Assembly (NCBI GenBank): GCA_963573305.1
Contig: OY754335.1
Coordinates: 16,531,501 to 16,595,500 of the forward strand
DNA from: Pyrrhosoma nymphula
Lineage: Eukaryota > Arthropoda > Insecta > Odonata > Coenagrionidae
Reading direction: 5' to 3'
DNA length: 64,000 bases
Position 1 is the stretch's first letter. Every line of letters begins with the position of its first letter. This document shows positions 46,570 to 58,003 of this stretch, piece by piece. The notes beneath the pieces were generated by a model. That model made no database searches. It was given only the letters and a program-made list of their open reading frames with translations, and was not told the origin of the DNA. The translations under genes and the position numbers were made by a program.

Positions 46570-48960
46570 TGACAAATGCAGCGCAAAATAATAAAAAGAG
46601 GGGCGGTTTGCGTTGCCGGGAATACTGATTGGGCATTATGATCGGAGGGGAATTCCACCGTGTCCATTGGGATGTGGTTTAGGGAGTGAAAACTCTGGAT
46701 TTTTTTCGTGCCAGGAATAAATCGGGAAATTATTATTTTTTCGCTCTTTCCACAGATTACTCTCTCTTGAGAGGTATCCAATGGTGTAGAAAAGCCTGAA
46801 GAATATGCATCCATCAACTTTTTCCTTCATTAGAAATTCGGTAACCGTAACGGTATTCGGTATTCTAAATCGGTATTTTTCTGCGACACACATGTGGAAC
46901 CAGTTGAATGCAGAAAAAAAATTAAAATACTAAGGAACATATTAGAATAAAGATAACAAAAATCAATGGAGATGTCCATTATATCAGGGAAATCATAAAG
47001 ACAGCATTCTTCATTTTAAAAAAGTTATATTACTCGGCCAAATCTTGCGTAGGATTTAAACGATGTTTTTTTTTCAGCCGCGTACTTTCAAAATTCTTAC
47101 TAAGGTAACATTCTTGAAGCTCATCCGAAGCCATCCAGCAACATACATAGGCACACACTGAATATGAATTGCAAATTTATATGATGAAATATATAAATTC
47201 AATAAAAATAACATAATTAACAGTTGTTTTAAATAATAACCAGCGATTGCGAGAAAATGTCGATGACAGTATAAGGCAAAGTGAAGGAATTGTTCGCGTG
47301 TCTCTTTGGAACACACAGAACACAGAGGAATTGGAATCGAAAGTACCACCAGGACACCAGAACGCTAGATTGATCTACTCACTTTTGCAATCGAGATTAT
47401 CCTATGGAAATTAATAAATATAAAGGAAAAGTCATAATAAAATAAGAAGGTATTTCCATAGCATCGTACAAAATACATCTTCCAACATGTATATCATTTT
47501 TTCACAGAATATCCTAGAATGGAGAGCTATTGCCACCATTGTCTATGTTAAGCTATGTTCTATGCTCCGATATGGCGAATGATGGTGATGGACCTAAAGC
47601 TCCGATATGGTGAAAATAACGAGATGTTACATCTGTCATACACCACTGACGTCTTTTCAGCGCTCACCAGAAAATTTTGAAAGTGCGCTTCGTATTATCA
47701 CCTCGTATTTGCCTAAGGTATAAACTCATCTCTTGAACCTGCCGAAATCATTGAACTAATGAGGATTTCTCTTGAGTTTAGAACATATTAGAGGTTATTT
47801 TGGAAGATGCCCATGTCGGACATTGATATAGCAGCACTGCGAGTAAGATTTTCTACAATATTTTTAACCCTTTTGCCTTAAATCAAACTGATGAGTCTAT
47901 GTACCAACCAAAGTGTTTTGGCTAACAATTTTCCCACTGTTTTTCTATAACTGAATAAGCTTTCCTACTATTTCAGCAGATATACCAGGGAGACCTAAGA
48001 CAACTTCCAGGGGAAAACCCTGAGGATATCATTATAAGGTTTTCATAAAATATCGAGCTATTTAATACAACATGATTTTATTTTTGCTTACGGATATTAA
48101 GGATATATTTGTTTTCGAAAATTGATTTTAAAATAGTAGGAAAACAATAGGCTTCTGAGCGGTGAAAAATCACCGCAGTAGTTGACGTCGCAGCCGTCGA
48201 GTCGTAAGTACTACATCAGTAATACCTATACCAATAATGTTGTTATTCTAAAGCTCCGATAAGTTGCCCTGAGTTTGATTCTAAAGTAGAATGGAAAAAA
48301 GGAGCGAATATAATAACACATTGACGTAATTTATTAAATACTGTCCCCACGTTTAAACTCTTTTAATAATATCGCTAATATGGCCAAAGGGAATGAGCTC
48401 ACCACATCGCCGAACATGGATCTCAGAAGTTTGTTCTCGACTCAAGACTTTGAAAGCGGCTCTACGTGTCGCTCTAGTTCTACACCTACGGCCCAGAGAA
48501 TAAAAGGAGAAAATTAAATGGATCCAAAACGCTAGCACACAAACTATTACAAAAATGGTTCTTTATTCTCATTATTTTTGGAGTAATCTGGTCTAACGAT
48601 CCCGCAGGAAGTGTTAATTAGGAGACGTTTTTCGCGAACAGACCCTCCGAGGCGACGCGAAAACTTGGGCTATTCCTCCTCCTTGCGTTTCCTTCAATTC
48701 CCTCATTAAAAACCGGCGTACCTGAACCCGGAGCGCTTTGTAACTTTAAAACGTGTCTTATTACGCTTATTATATGAACATGCCAAACCTCTTTATGCTC
48801 TCCTCTACCACCCTTCACCTCCCTGGCTTCATTTATATCACGAAAATAAAAATAAAACTATCCCTTTCCTCTTATGCTCATGAAGGTATACCTTAGCAGC
48901 CCGGGGATCACTGTTCGCATAATCCGGGCGGAATAAAAGAGAGCCTTTTAAGTGTGGGGA
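46570..48960. other. AT-rich non-coding DNA
   Basis: No gene recognised. A 27-bp in-frame micro-exon-like piece (47078-47104) lies between a strong acceptor and an AAG/gtaaca donor; by itself it is not evidence of a gene. Short frames at 46560-46893 (-) and 47074-47349 (-) are uninformative. Confidence 0.45.
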
Positions 48961-48989
48961 AAATATTTCGAGAAGAGGGACCTCCGGCC

Positions 48990-49560
48990 CTGTAATAAGG
49001 CAAGGATCATCATTAGAAGAGAGGGAGGGAGAGGGAGAGAGAGAGAGCGAGAAGGGTAGTTTTACTGCCCAAGATGAAGGAGAAAGAAGAAAAGGAATAA
49101 AAAATTGAGACAGGGGAAGGACGTCGAGAAAAGAAAATATATATGTATAGGTATAATCCGCCTCTTCTCATTAGGGAACGGATGAAATCGTTGCCTCATT
49201 CTTCGTCTTCTTCTCCGCTTACCACACACCGTACACACAGATAGCTCATTTTCCCGTACACCGGAGGGAGGGGTAAAGAGCTCCCGAAAAAGTTTTTCCG
49301 ACACCACCCCGCGCCAAAACACCTTCTCCTCTCCATTCAGAGAGGGGGTTGGGATCGCGTCAGGTTGGGGGGGGTAGAAAAATGAAGGTAGCGGGGCGTT
49401 CGAAAGGGATCTCGTCTTTCAAAGAGAACGGAAAACATGCGGAAGGAGTGGTAGGAGGGGTAGGCGTTGGAAAACGAGCTTTTGAGGTGGATAAGGAGGA
49501 TTGGAAGGGCGGATGGGGGTGGGAATGGGGGGAGGGGGCGGAAAAGGAAGAGACTGTGCG
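48990..49560 (+). repeat. Purine-rich (GA/GGA) block
   Basis: GA-rich repeats at 49018-49050 lead into a G/A-biased stretch from 49330 to 49560. Frames on both strands (86-108 codons) are compositional, basic or Pro/Ser-rich, with no domain. Confidence 0.6.
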
Positions 49561-49596
49561 ACAACACACGCAAGCAGAAATGAGAGAGCTCTTCCC

Positions 49597-49925
49597 GCTC
49601 GCTCGCGCCGACTATACGTAAATGATAAAGATAGCTCGGGAAAACGACCGGATGTTTCTAGTAGCTTGTTAGCCGTAAACACATCCTTTTGGCGGGAGCT
49701 CTGTATTGTGGGGGCGGAGGAGTCAAGTTCATCATCTTTTTCCATCCCACTTCAATCGTCTCCTCCCCGCCCTTTAGCCTCCTTTCCAATTCAGCCAATG
49801 GTGGGAGTAGTGAGCGAGGGTGTTGAGATCGTGTTCTACAATGCGATAGGAAACCTTACGACTGCAATCCTTCTGTAATGAACGGAGGATGGAATTGGAG
49901 CAACAGATTGGAAGCGGGGATGCTA
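49597..49925 (+). repeat. Degenerate tandem unit, copy 1
   Basis: Shares with copies 2 and 3, in the same order: a cttgttagccgtaaac segment (49664-49680), gaggagtcaagttcatca (about 49718-49735), a gagggtgttgagatcgtgttctacaat-type segment (about 49815-49840), actgcaatcc, and a terminal ggattgga-like segment. The unit does not keep an open frame in the other copies. Confidence 0.6.
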
Positions 49926-50159
49926 TGCGCGCGTTATTCTTACATAATAGGTATTCAAACATACAGATTATAAGGTCTAACGTTTACAGCGCTAAATTAA
50001 TCATTTTTTTCCAAAATTAAATTGATCTCTCTTAAAATCTTTTTTTCTTTGGTCTCTCTTAATGCCGTATGTCATTCATAATCTACTTCTCTGTACGTCT
50101 TATATACATTTTTCTTCCTACTTCAAAATTATCCAATCAGCTTCCTTTCCTCTCCTATC

Positions 50160-50430
50160 GTATCTACAATTTTCGCACGCATATTCGTAAACGATGGCTG
50201 TACGTTTCCTTTAGTTTGCTATCGGTAAGCACATTCCTTTGACTCTAGGCGATACTTTTTAGAGTGGAGGAATCACTTTCATTTGTCTCACAGACTGCTT
50301 TCTTAGGTTTTCTCATCATCATTTCAGTCAATAGTTCAGAAATGTGTGAGAGGGCGATGGGATCGTGTTCCGCAATTTACATTGCAATCCTCAATCCGAA
50401 GCAGGAAACGCAGGAAGATGGATTTGGTGG
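50160..50430 (+). repeat. Degenerate tandem unit, copy 2
   Basis: Matching segments: agtttgctatcggtaagcac (50213-50232), gtggaggaatcactttcat (50264-50282), gagggcgatgggatcgtgtt (50349-50368), cattgcaatcctcaatccg, and cgcaggaagatggatttgg. The 151-codon frame 50264-50719 starts inside this unit at a GTG; because the other copies are not open in the same frame, I read it as non-coding. Confidence 0.6.
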
Positions 50431-50769
50431 AACTGAATATATGCAGGTGATAAACGTATACCATAAGTACTATGCCAAAAAGATGGTAGGTCCATTTGAT
50501 TTCCTCGAGTGCGAGTATTTTCTGGCGTTTCAATCCCAAATGTTTTTATTTTCCTTTATCAAACCACTCTTAAACTCTCCCAATATTTTGCCTCCCTTCG
50601 TACAGTGCAATTTAAATTTGAGTACACCCTTGTCCGCGATATTTCCCACTTATCGCACTCTTAAGCCTGCCGTTACCCCTAAAAACGTCCTCCACCCACT
50701 ATTTTTCTTTCGTGTTTGAAGTATAAGTTCTTCAAATTTATGCCATTTATTCTTTTCTTCTCCTATCAT

Positions 50770-51070
50770 ATCTAATTCTTGATACGCGCAAGCGTATTTG
50801 TAAATTATGAAAGTAAGCACGAGATAACGTGCTGATGATTCTGCAGCTTGTTAGCCGTAAACATAGCACTTTGGCGAGAGTCAAGTCCATCACCTTCCCC
50901 TCCAAATGTGCGGCATCTCTTCTTTCTTTCTCGTACTCAATCAAAAGATGACAGAGTGAGATGTGCGGGAGCGTTGAGATCGTATATCACAATCTAATTC
51001 GAATCCTTGCGGCTGCAATCACCAATCCAAAATAAACGCAGAGGGGGATTTCAACGGATTGGAGAGGGGA
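50770..51070 (+). repeat. Degenerate tandem unit, copy 3
   Basis: Matching segments: cttgttagccgtaaacat (50847-50864), gagagtcaagtccatcacct (50877-50896), ggagcgttgagatcgtatatc (about 50968-50988), cggctgcaatcaccaatcc, and cgcagagggggatttcaacg. It also shares tctcctatc-tatct with the region just upstream of copy 2. Unit starts are about 549 and 634 bp apart. Confidence 0.6.
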
Positions 51071-51079
51071 TCGTGCAGA

Positions 51080-52205
51080 TCGGCACGAGTGAGGAAAGTA
51101 AATTATTTGCGAGCAATTGTGAGTTTACGATTGGTTGGATGAGTTGTCGCATCAGAACTTGCCGATCTGAGTTTACTTGGTGTCTCTGATATTGAGAGTC
51201 ATAAATTGGGGTGGCGGCGAAGGGAAGCATGACAAGCATTATCAGTCATTGATGCGAAATGCTCACGTTCGACCAAATCAAAATTTCACGCTTCCGCACC
51301 AGTGAGATATTTATACAGCGAGGCACACCTTTGTACCTTGTCACAACACACTCAGCAGGACAACCAGCCCGAAGTGTTAACCTCTGAATTCGAATTTACG
51401 CCCGCGTGACGTTGCACACCCCGAGCCGATACTTGGCCTGGCTTACTGGGTGTTACGTTTCCAACCATTTTTCGTCATTTGAAAAACGAAAAAAGGGCTT
51501 AGTGCACATATAATTACGGTATATTTCATGGTTACTTTTCGTAGGTAATGGTTTCACGAACTCAGAGAGGGAAACCGAAGTATATAACCCCATACCAATC
51601 CAATTACACATCAATTTTAATGTATACATCTTATCTGTCATCAGAGTGGTCGGATCTACCGACGTAGTGAGGAGACTACCAATCTCGTTGGCTTTAATAA
51701 GTAAACTCGGGTCCCTTCTCTCCTTCTATAAAATTAGAAGTGTAATTCTTGGTTTCTTGCTTTGTTTGAAGATACATACATCCTATTATAACAAATAACC
51801 GAATTACAGTTAGCTGTTTCTAATGACAATGTTTTGCAAACCAGGCAGATGATCTTTGAACTTCATCTAACATCTCAAACTTTTTTTAATGTGTTGCGCA
51901 AGTATATTTCTTCGGGATAAATCGTGAAACTATATAGCTTGTATGAAATCTAAACTGAAAAAAATAACTATGATTGCGGAGTTGCCAATTTGCGCCTAGA
52001 GATTAAGTTCAGTGGAAGGAAACAACTTGTTTTTCGCTACCTTACTTCTCAATAATTTAGGGTCTGTAATTCCGAAACAACCTGTGAATGCGGGCTAAGG
52101 TATTACTTAGTTTTATAAATACATTCCTGGACATAACCACCGGTGCATGGCACTCCTCATTACTACACACAATAGAAGCTTGTATACTAAGAAGAGATAA
52201 CTAAA
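51080..52205. other. AT-rich non-coding DNA
   Basis: No gene recognised; several short frames without motifs. Confidence 0.45.
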
Positions 52206-52384
52206 AACATAAATATGGAGTGTTCCCGTTGTGGTGTAAACTTGGACGATAGAGACCGAGGATACAACCATACTAAAGCCATATAAACAACGAAAAGTGC
52301 CATTGGAGAATGCTTAAGATCAGTTGAAAATAAAATAATAAATGAAGATTAGAAGAAGGGAATGGAAAACTAACGCCACTTGGT

Positions 52385-52651
52385 ATGTTGCACAAGATAG
52401 AGGACAGGATTTCTAGGAAAACCTCGACGGCAAGAGAGCTTGAACAACTTACTAGGGAATGTCGGAGGGACTATGTCAAGAAAGATCCCGCTTCAGGTGC
52501 ATACATAAAGGTGCAAACAGTTAGCTGCAAACGATGTGAATATGATTCTTCATTTGTTCGCCACATGTTAAGTACCAAGCACATGTACTTGGAACATGCT
52601 AACTTTACACAATTGCACATAAATGAAAAGAATAGCAGGCAATATAACTAA
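52385..52651 (+). CDS. Small ORF with a Cys pair, unknown function
   Basis: An 88-codon ATG frame, basic at its start (RISRKTSTARELEQLTREC) with a CKRCEYDSSFVRHMLSTKH segment. The C-x2-C followed by two histidines resembles a zinc-binding site, but the spacing (8 residues between Cys and His) does not fit the usual C2H2 finger. Another CxxC occurs in a short frame just upstream (52215-52286, MECSRCGVN). Both could be pieces of a decayed transposon protein. I cannot assign it. Confidence 0.2.
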   Translation: MLHKIEDRISRKTSTARELEQLTRECRRDYVKKDPASGAYIKVQTVSCKRCEYDSSFVRHMLSTKHMYLEHANFTQLHINEKNSRQYN

Positions 52652-52799
52652 CCGAAAGAAAAATGAGGTGACGCTTCAATCCTACAGACTGCAACCCCGT
52701 GAAGGAATCCGACAACCATTTGGGACTCACGGCGATTGAAATTCATTTATAATATTGCAGTTGCATGACCGAGTACGGACTTCATAACGGGATTATTTT

Positions 52800-53110
52800 A
52801 TGCATGGGTAATGCCGGATTTGGCCTCAGCGGTGTGAGCCTCCTCCGTATGCCAGGAGTGCCTGTTGGGATTGAGGCACCTTCCTCGAGGTACACCACCA
52901 GGGGAGTGTACTACTGGGAAATTATTTATTTTTTTTAATCGCAGTCTGTCTGCTATGCGCCCAACGCCAGCGACGCGACGCCAATCTCTCTCGCGACAGG
53001 TGTTCTGCGGCAGACGGCCACGGCGGCGGCGTATCTCCCCACCGTCGATCCTCACGTTGGTGGCTAAAAAAATGGTCAGCCAGAAAGAACATAAAGCGTT
53101 TTGAGGAATA
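52800..53110. other. CpG-rich segment with overlapping frames
   Basis: From about 52930 to 53060 the sequence is CpG-dense. A plus frame (52865-53104) and a 122-codon minus frame (52798-53166) overlap. A T-rich acceptor-like tract (ttttttttaatcgcag) ends near 52943. Neither translation has a recognisable domain, and opposed frames in GC-rich DNA are expected by chance. Confidence 0.4.
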
Positions 53111-53169
53111 CAGGGCTTTTTATTTACAAAATGTATCCACCAGTTCCAATCTAAAAATTGAAACATTAC

Positions 53170-53400
53170 AGGACAAGGTTAAACACGCGGCATTGTTGAG
53201 AAGGCTACTGGGGGTCAGTTTGAGAGATGTCAGACCACGATTAAACAAAAGGAAACATTAGTTATGATATTATCATGTGCTGGGAGCGCTAGGCGATACA
53301 TTAAGGTGGAAGGACATCCATTAGAGCAGGTGGAGCAATTTGGAAATGAAATCATGGAAGGAGATCTACTCCTGTATAAGCCTAGGAGAATGTTACTCAT
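53170..53400 (+). pseudogene. Decayed RTE-type LINE fragment
   Basis: Plus-strand translation near 53255-53375 gives TLVMILSCAGSARRYIKVEG followed by HPLEQVEQFGNEIMEGD. This is equivalent to the HKLEQIEQFxFLGSTLEE segment of the 5-7 kb element and to the region just upstream of it in RTE polymerases. Only this part remains; boundaries are unclear. Confidence 0.6.
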
Positions 53401-53669
53401 TTTCGTATAAACCCTCGGTAGTGTGAGCCTATTCCAACAAATACTGAACCAAAATAGTTCCACTTAATATTGCCTCTACTATATTTAGTCTATCTACTAA
53501 ATGTAAGTCGGGCTGATTGGTTATTCTCAAGAAAATAATCAGCGAAGGAGATTATTTTAGCATGATTATAGACAGGTCTTAATCCCCTTGTCAATAGGGA
53601 TATTTGGACCAACATTTTAGCCTGGTAAAATCCCTAGTCATTTAGCAAAATGTAATTTACTCTGGCAGT

Positions 53670-53993
53670 ATGAAGAAGTATAATATTTCAATTATTATTT
53701 CCCTTTTACTAGCAATTCATGGTAACTTTGCTACCGTGTACTCTCAGCGTAGCAGCGTTCAACAAAGCTTATTCAACGAAATACTCGTATACATTCAACT
53801 TTCATATTGGAAAGCAATACATAGTTTTTTCTCCACACGAAGAAGGATTTTGGTGCCCAGAATTCCAATAAAAGTGCACGCCTCAAAAGCAGTCACAAAC
53901 CGCGAAGATTTTCCACGTGATGTAGAGATAAACCTATCCGAATATAAAAGAGAGCGTTTACCTTGCAAAGGGGAGCAGAGAAGGGAATTCTGA
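53670..53993 (+). CDS. Small ORF with signal-peptide-like start, unknown product
   Basis: An ATG frame of 107 codons. Residues 1-25 look like a secretory signal: two lysines, then a hydrophobic core (ISIIISLLLAI), then a plausible cleavage region (ATVYS-Q). The rest is basic with no domain and one cysteine. A donor-like gtaact lies within the first exon-sized part (after ATTCATG), so the true coding part may be only the first 17 residues. No splice partner or promoter was identified. Random AT-rich DNA makes hydrophobic starts fairly often. Confidence 0.2.
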   Translation: MKKYNISIIISLLLAIHGNFATVYSQRSSVQQSLFNEILVYIQLSYWKAIHSFFSTRRRILVPRIPIKVHASKAVTNREDFPRDVEINLSEYKRERLPCKGEQRREF

Positions 53994-53999
53994 TTTCTA

Positions 54000-55840
54000 G
54001 AGCTTGCTTTCTCTTCGGTCAATGTCCTCGAATGTGTGAGTCTCACGGATTCACGTATTACGCGTAGCTCCTTAGAACAGGAAACTTGCTTAACTGGCAT
54101 ACTTTCAGACCGTCATTCGATTCCCTTCTTCATAACGGATTGCGTGACAAGCGTGGAAAATAGGCTCCATTTTAATAATTTCCTCAATACTGTCCTATCC
54201 TTGCAAACCTCTTTTGCTTCAGATACTGCATTGCTTATCTATCTAATACCATTACAGTACGGATATATTCTAATGCTTTTGCTTTTGTCCATCCTAAAGA
54301 TGTCTTGGATTTTGAGCTATATTACTATCCTTCTTGTCACCCAGAAACTAGCGTGATTTGAAATTTTCAAATAATCTTTGCTCAGAGTGTGAAGCCTCCG
54401 AATATTGCGAAGAATATTTTTAACCCCCATCCCGATAGCAGGCGACCCCAGGATAAATTATTAAAAACGCTCGGTCTACCGATTGAAAATGAAAACCTTT
54501 CGTTCTTATGCATGAGTCACCATCACCAAAATTTGATAAACCATTCAGAGTTATTGAAAACAAAACTGATAATAGCCTTCAGAGTTTTATGATCAAATAT
54601 TAAAATCTCTTGACTGCAGACAAAAAAAACCTGCCGTATACGGCTTCGGCGGGGATGTAGGATACAACGCAAATGTTTTCAGTTGATTTAAAACGACATG
54701 GCATGGAAAAAATAAAATGTTTATAGCATGAGTATGTGCGAAAGGATCTGGTCAGCGGCCCACGGCGATGTGAGCAAAACAATGGGATGTGAAAATCCCT
54801 TATCGAGGCATGAATTTTAATTTCTCATTCTCCAAAACAGTTTAACTCCGCTACGTTGTTCCGGAAATGACCACTCTTAAATACTAACGGTATGGAGCAC
54901 GTGAGCTAGCGGGTTGAAAAAGACACGTGCTTTGTTGTAGTTCCTCAGCCCCACTCCCTTTCCCTGTGGTTTCCTCCTCACTGTGTAGAGGCAGTTCATG
55001 AGAAATAACAGTTGAAGAAGGGCGGGGAAGGAAGTCGAAGATTATGTGACAGGCAAAGGGAAAACGAGACTCCGGGAGCCTCAAAAGCTGCACAACCATG
55101 TCACACAGATAGACGGTCATTACTCTTCCCAAGAAACATGCATTGGAATGATTAATGGAACTACCTCCAATTTATGAGGTTCTTCAACCGTAGTTGCCGT
55201 ATTTCCGTCGCTAGCTTATTAATGAGAGACCAAACATTAATATTTTGAGTGGTTTTGAGGCGTGTACTTATCCTTTCACGACTATTACCTAGAATGTTGA
55301 GGTAATTCATAAGTGCTGATAAAAGTGGAGTGATTTGACTTTGCATTCCACGAGACCACTTGTAAAAAATATGCCTCGTTTAAGGAGCTTAAGCAGTTAT
55401 TGATAAATACGATAACTTAGTATGAATTAGCCACACTAAAATTTATTACCAACCATAGTTCCATTGCGCCAAAACATTCCAATAGGCTTGCACGAAGATT
55501 GATCTAATCACTTTTAACACACATGGAAAGACTTTTTGCCTCAAATTCTGGTGCATTAATGCTTAATTTACCCTTCAACTCAAGGAAAATTAGCTCAGTT
55601 TCTTAAATAAAAGAACATTCGATGGAGAGCATGGAGATGATATAATTCAGGCGGAAGCAAGAAGGGTCAAGCTTGGGAAGTATAACGCAATAATACCCGA
55701 ATTTTTAAAGCGAAATTCATGGCACAAAATTATTTCACCCGAAAAGAATTTCTCGCGCAAGATTAGGAAAAGACCCGGCTTCCAGACCGAAACAAAGCGA
55801 AGCCTTACGAGAAGGCCGCATTATCCCCCCCCCCTCCCTC
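54000..55840. other. Non-coding DNA, no recognisable gene
   Basis: The frame 54036-54356 (+) is hydrophobic in its second half, and 53795-54100 (-) overlaps it; neither has a domain I know. Nothing else is evident. Confidence 0.4.
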
Positions 55841-55845
55841 ACATG

Positions 55846-55950
55846 AGTGATATATATATAAAATATACGTGCATATAATACACATAACATACATATAATA
55901 CACATACAATTATACATATACAAATACATGCACATACATACACACACGTT
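55846..55950. repeat. Degenerate (CA/TA)-rich microsatellite
   Basis: Alternating purine-pyrimidine DNA: a TA run, then repeated acatacatata and cacacacac words. It gives the Tyr/Cys/Met-rich minus frames, which are not genes. Confidence 0.8.
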
Positions 55951-56079
55951 TTTGCGTGCTGCCCAGGAACCGATATACACTAATGTTTAGCGCAGAGCCG
56001 AAGACCCTTTGGTGTACATATAGAAATGGGGAGACTAGCATAGGCTCTGGAACCTGCTGAAGCCTTTTATCTTTTTCCT

Positions 56080-56320
56080 TTTCCAGTGCCTGAAGCTGAG
56101 GGGGAGGTGGAGGAAAGACTGGGAGCCGCCGTATAATACGGGAGTGTAGGGAAGGAGGCTTGGGCGGGAACAAAAGACTCGCGCAGGGCGGCAGACGGAG
56201 GGAGGAGAGATCGGCCTTGAAAGCGCGGCGCGAACATTCCCCGTCGGTCGGACACGCCGCGAATGAAATTTCCCAGGGATCCATTTCCGTCGCGGAGCGC
56301 GTCTGCATATAAATACGCCC
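56080..56320. other. GC- and CpG-rich segment
   Basis: CpG density rises from about 56100 to 56320. The 137-codon minus frame (55910-56323) covers it and the microsatellite, is Pro/Ser/Leu-rich with no domain, and is probably compositional. Confidence 0.4.
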
Positions 56321-56611
56321 CACTCGAGACTTTTAAAAATCCCTATACTCCAGGGTGTGGCTTTTTCGGTCTTCGCGTGATGTAATGGGTTGGCGCATCA
56401 TGTTCGTAAAAAACCTCGGATGAGATTTTCTCGCGCCCCGGCAGTAGCGATACGGTTGAGAGGCCGGTTCCAGTATTGACGATAGTTACCAATGCGCAGC
56501 GACTTTATGTTGTCAAATTTTACGTCCCATCTTCTCGTCTGATGCAAGCTTTTCTTAACCGCTGTGATGTATGTGCGGCTAAGATTGTGTTGAAAAACGT
56601 CGAAGGAAACA

Positions 56612-56692
56612 GGGTTTCCTGAGCCGGCGATCGAACCATAGACTTCCAGGGTATCCGGGACCGGACCTGTAGGGTAATGGCAACAGCAGCTT
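56612..56692 (-). mobile_element. tRNA-like SINE head, minus strand
   Basis: Minus strand: ttgccattaccctacagg, then after about 35 bp the B-box variant GGTTCGATCGC, then a complement-forming end. It faces away from the plus-strand SINE that starts 40 bp later. The tail is unclear. Confidence 0.45.
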
Positions 56693-56732
56693 GTTCTTAG
56701 ATATCGTTCAAGAATTGCGTTTGTAAATCAGG

Positions 56733-56930
56733 AGTCCTGAATAGCGCAGTGGTCTGTAAACTGGCTCGTAAGTCTGTGGTTCGATTCCTGGGACAGGGCA
56801 CACTAAACTCCGGCAACTATCAACACATTACCTCATAATATATTCGTATCTAAGTTGCCTTCTAAAATGTAATTAATCGTGATTTAGTTTAATCTCCGCA
56901 GTTAAATGAATGACGATGAACCACCAACCA
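56733..56930 (+). mobile_element. tRNA-derived SINE, plus strand
   Basis: The A-box atagcgcagtggt (56741-56753) and B-box GGTTCGATTCC (56778-56788) have normal tRNA spacing. The acceptor ends do not pair well (gagtcctg against cagggcac), as usual in SINE heads. About 130 bp of body follows to near 56930, ending in a short aatgaatgacgatgaa segment that may be the tail. Confidence 0.65.
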
Positions 56931-56939
56931 AGGTGTAGA

Positions 56940-57995
56940 GTATTTTATTTTTTGATTGGTTTATAAATATCTTCTTGCCTTAAATAATAAAAGTCATCCG
57001 TTATAACATCAATGCGCGGATGTTTGCCTTAAAAATCATTTGACTTGACCGGTTTAACTCCAATCTCCCAATTACAGGCCACATATATGAGAGCCGGATA
57101 CACCACCAAGCCATCTTCAATCTAGGCAAATTTCCGACAAACCTCCAATTAGTAAATTGCTTTATTTTACATTCTGCGGTTACCTTATTGAAAAGTGAAC
57201 CCTGAGGTAATTATGCTCTAGTAGTTGTGTGTTTTAGACCTGTTTCAGTGCTTCAGTCAGTTTCTACTCTAAAGAACGATCGATAATTTCTGCCTCAATA
57301 CATGACTCGTTATTTATTAACGTCACCCACAGAAACTATTACAAAACGCCATAAGAAGGTGTGGCTATCTGTATTCTGAGGAAATGTCATTTGTGATGTT
57401 TAAAACAAATAATTCTTTTATCTCCACAATCTGGCATTAGTGGCTGAAAAAATTATCTTTCATTTCCAGCGAAGCAGGTCGTCATTGCTTTTCAAATACG
57501 TTTATTGATTCAGATATATCCGCAATGCCACCAAGTGTTTTATTACAAACGTGATGCATTAAAGTTGATGCATAAATGTTACCCACTATACCGTTATACT
57601 ACCATTTTAATTCCTGCCAATATAGGTGTCGGTATGCATGTACAAAGCTAAATGTGTGTAGGGCCAAGCCAACAAGGGCAGGTACCCCTTTAATGAACAG
57701 TCAACATCTATTGGTTTGTTTTTTATAGAATCTGAAAATACCTGCTGCTACGACAGAACATGTTTATATAGCTAGTTCTGTATACAGCAGCTAATGAACC
57801 AAGCAAGGTCTGATTTTTTAGTAATAAATATTAATTTCTGTACATATTGATGTAGGACATCTTTCCAATGACAGTACATACTTATATCAATCCAGGTTTG
57901 GGTATGCCCTCCTTTCAGTAATGATGAATGGGTGCCGAGAGTGTGTAGGTTGGGAATTTCTAAAGGCTAGAATACTGTGCCTTTTACATAATTGG
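56940..57995. other. AT-rich non-coding DNA
   Basis: No gene or element recognised up to the left end of MITE copy C. Confidence 0.5.
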
Positions 57996-58003
57996 TTTAT
58001 TAA

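Noticed and set aside
47078..47104. 27-bp in-frame micro-exon between acceptor and donor
   Set aside because: Too short to carry evidence without transcripts; such spacing is frequent by chance.
50264..50719. 151-codon plus frame with a hydrophobic start
   Set aside because: It starts at GTG inside the second of three diverged repeat units; the other units do not keep the frame, so protein-level selection is not supported.
53302..53315. attaaggtgg word resembling a MITE end
   Set aside because: It lies inside the RTE relic coding sequence (IKVEG) and has no inverted partner or TTAA flank.
55735..56323. 81- and 137-codon minus frames
   Set aside because: They run through a CA/TA microsatellite and a GC-rich patch; translations are biased and have no domain.
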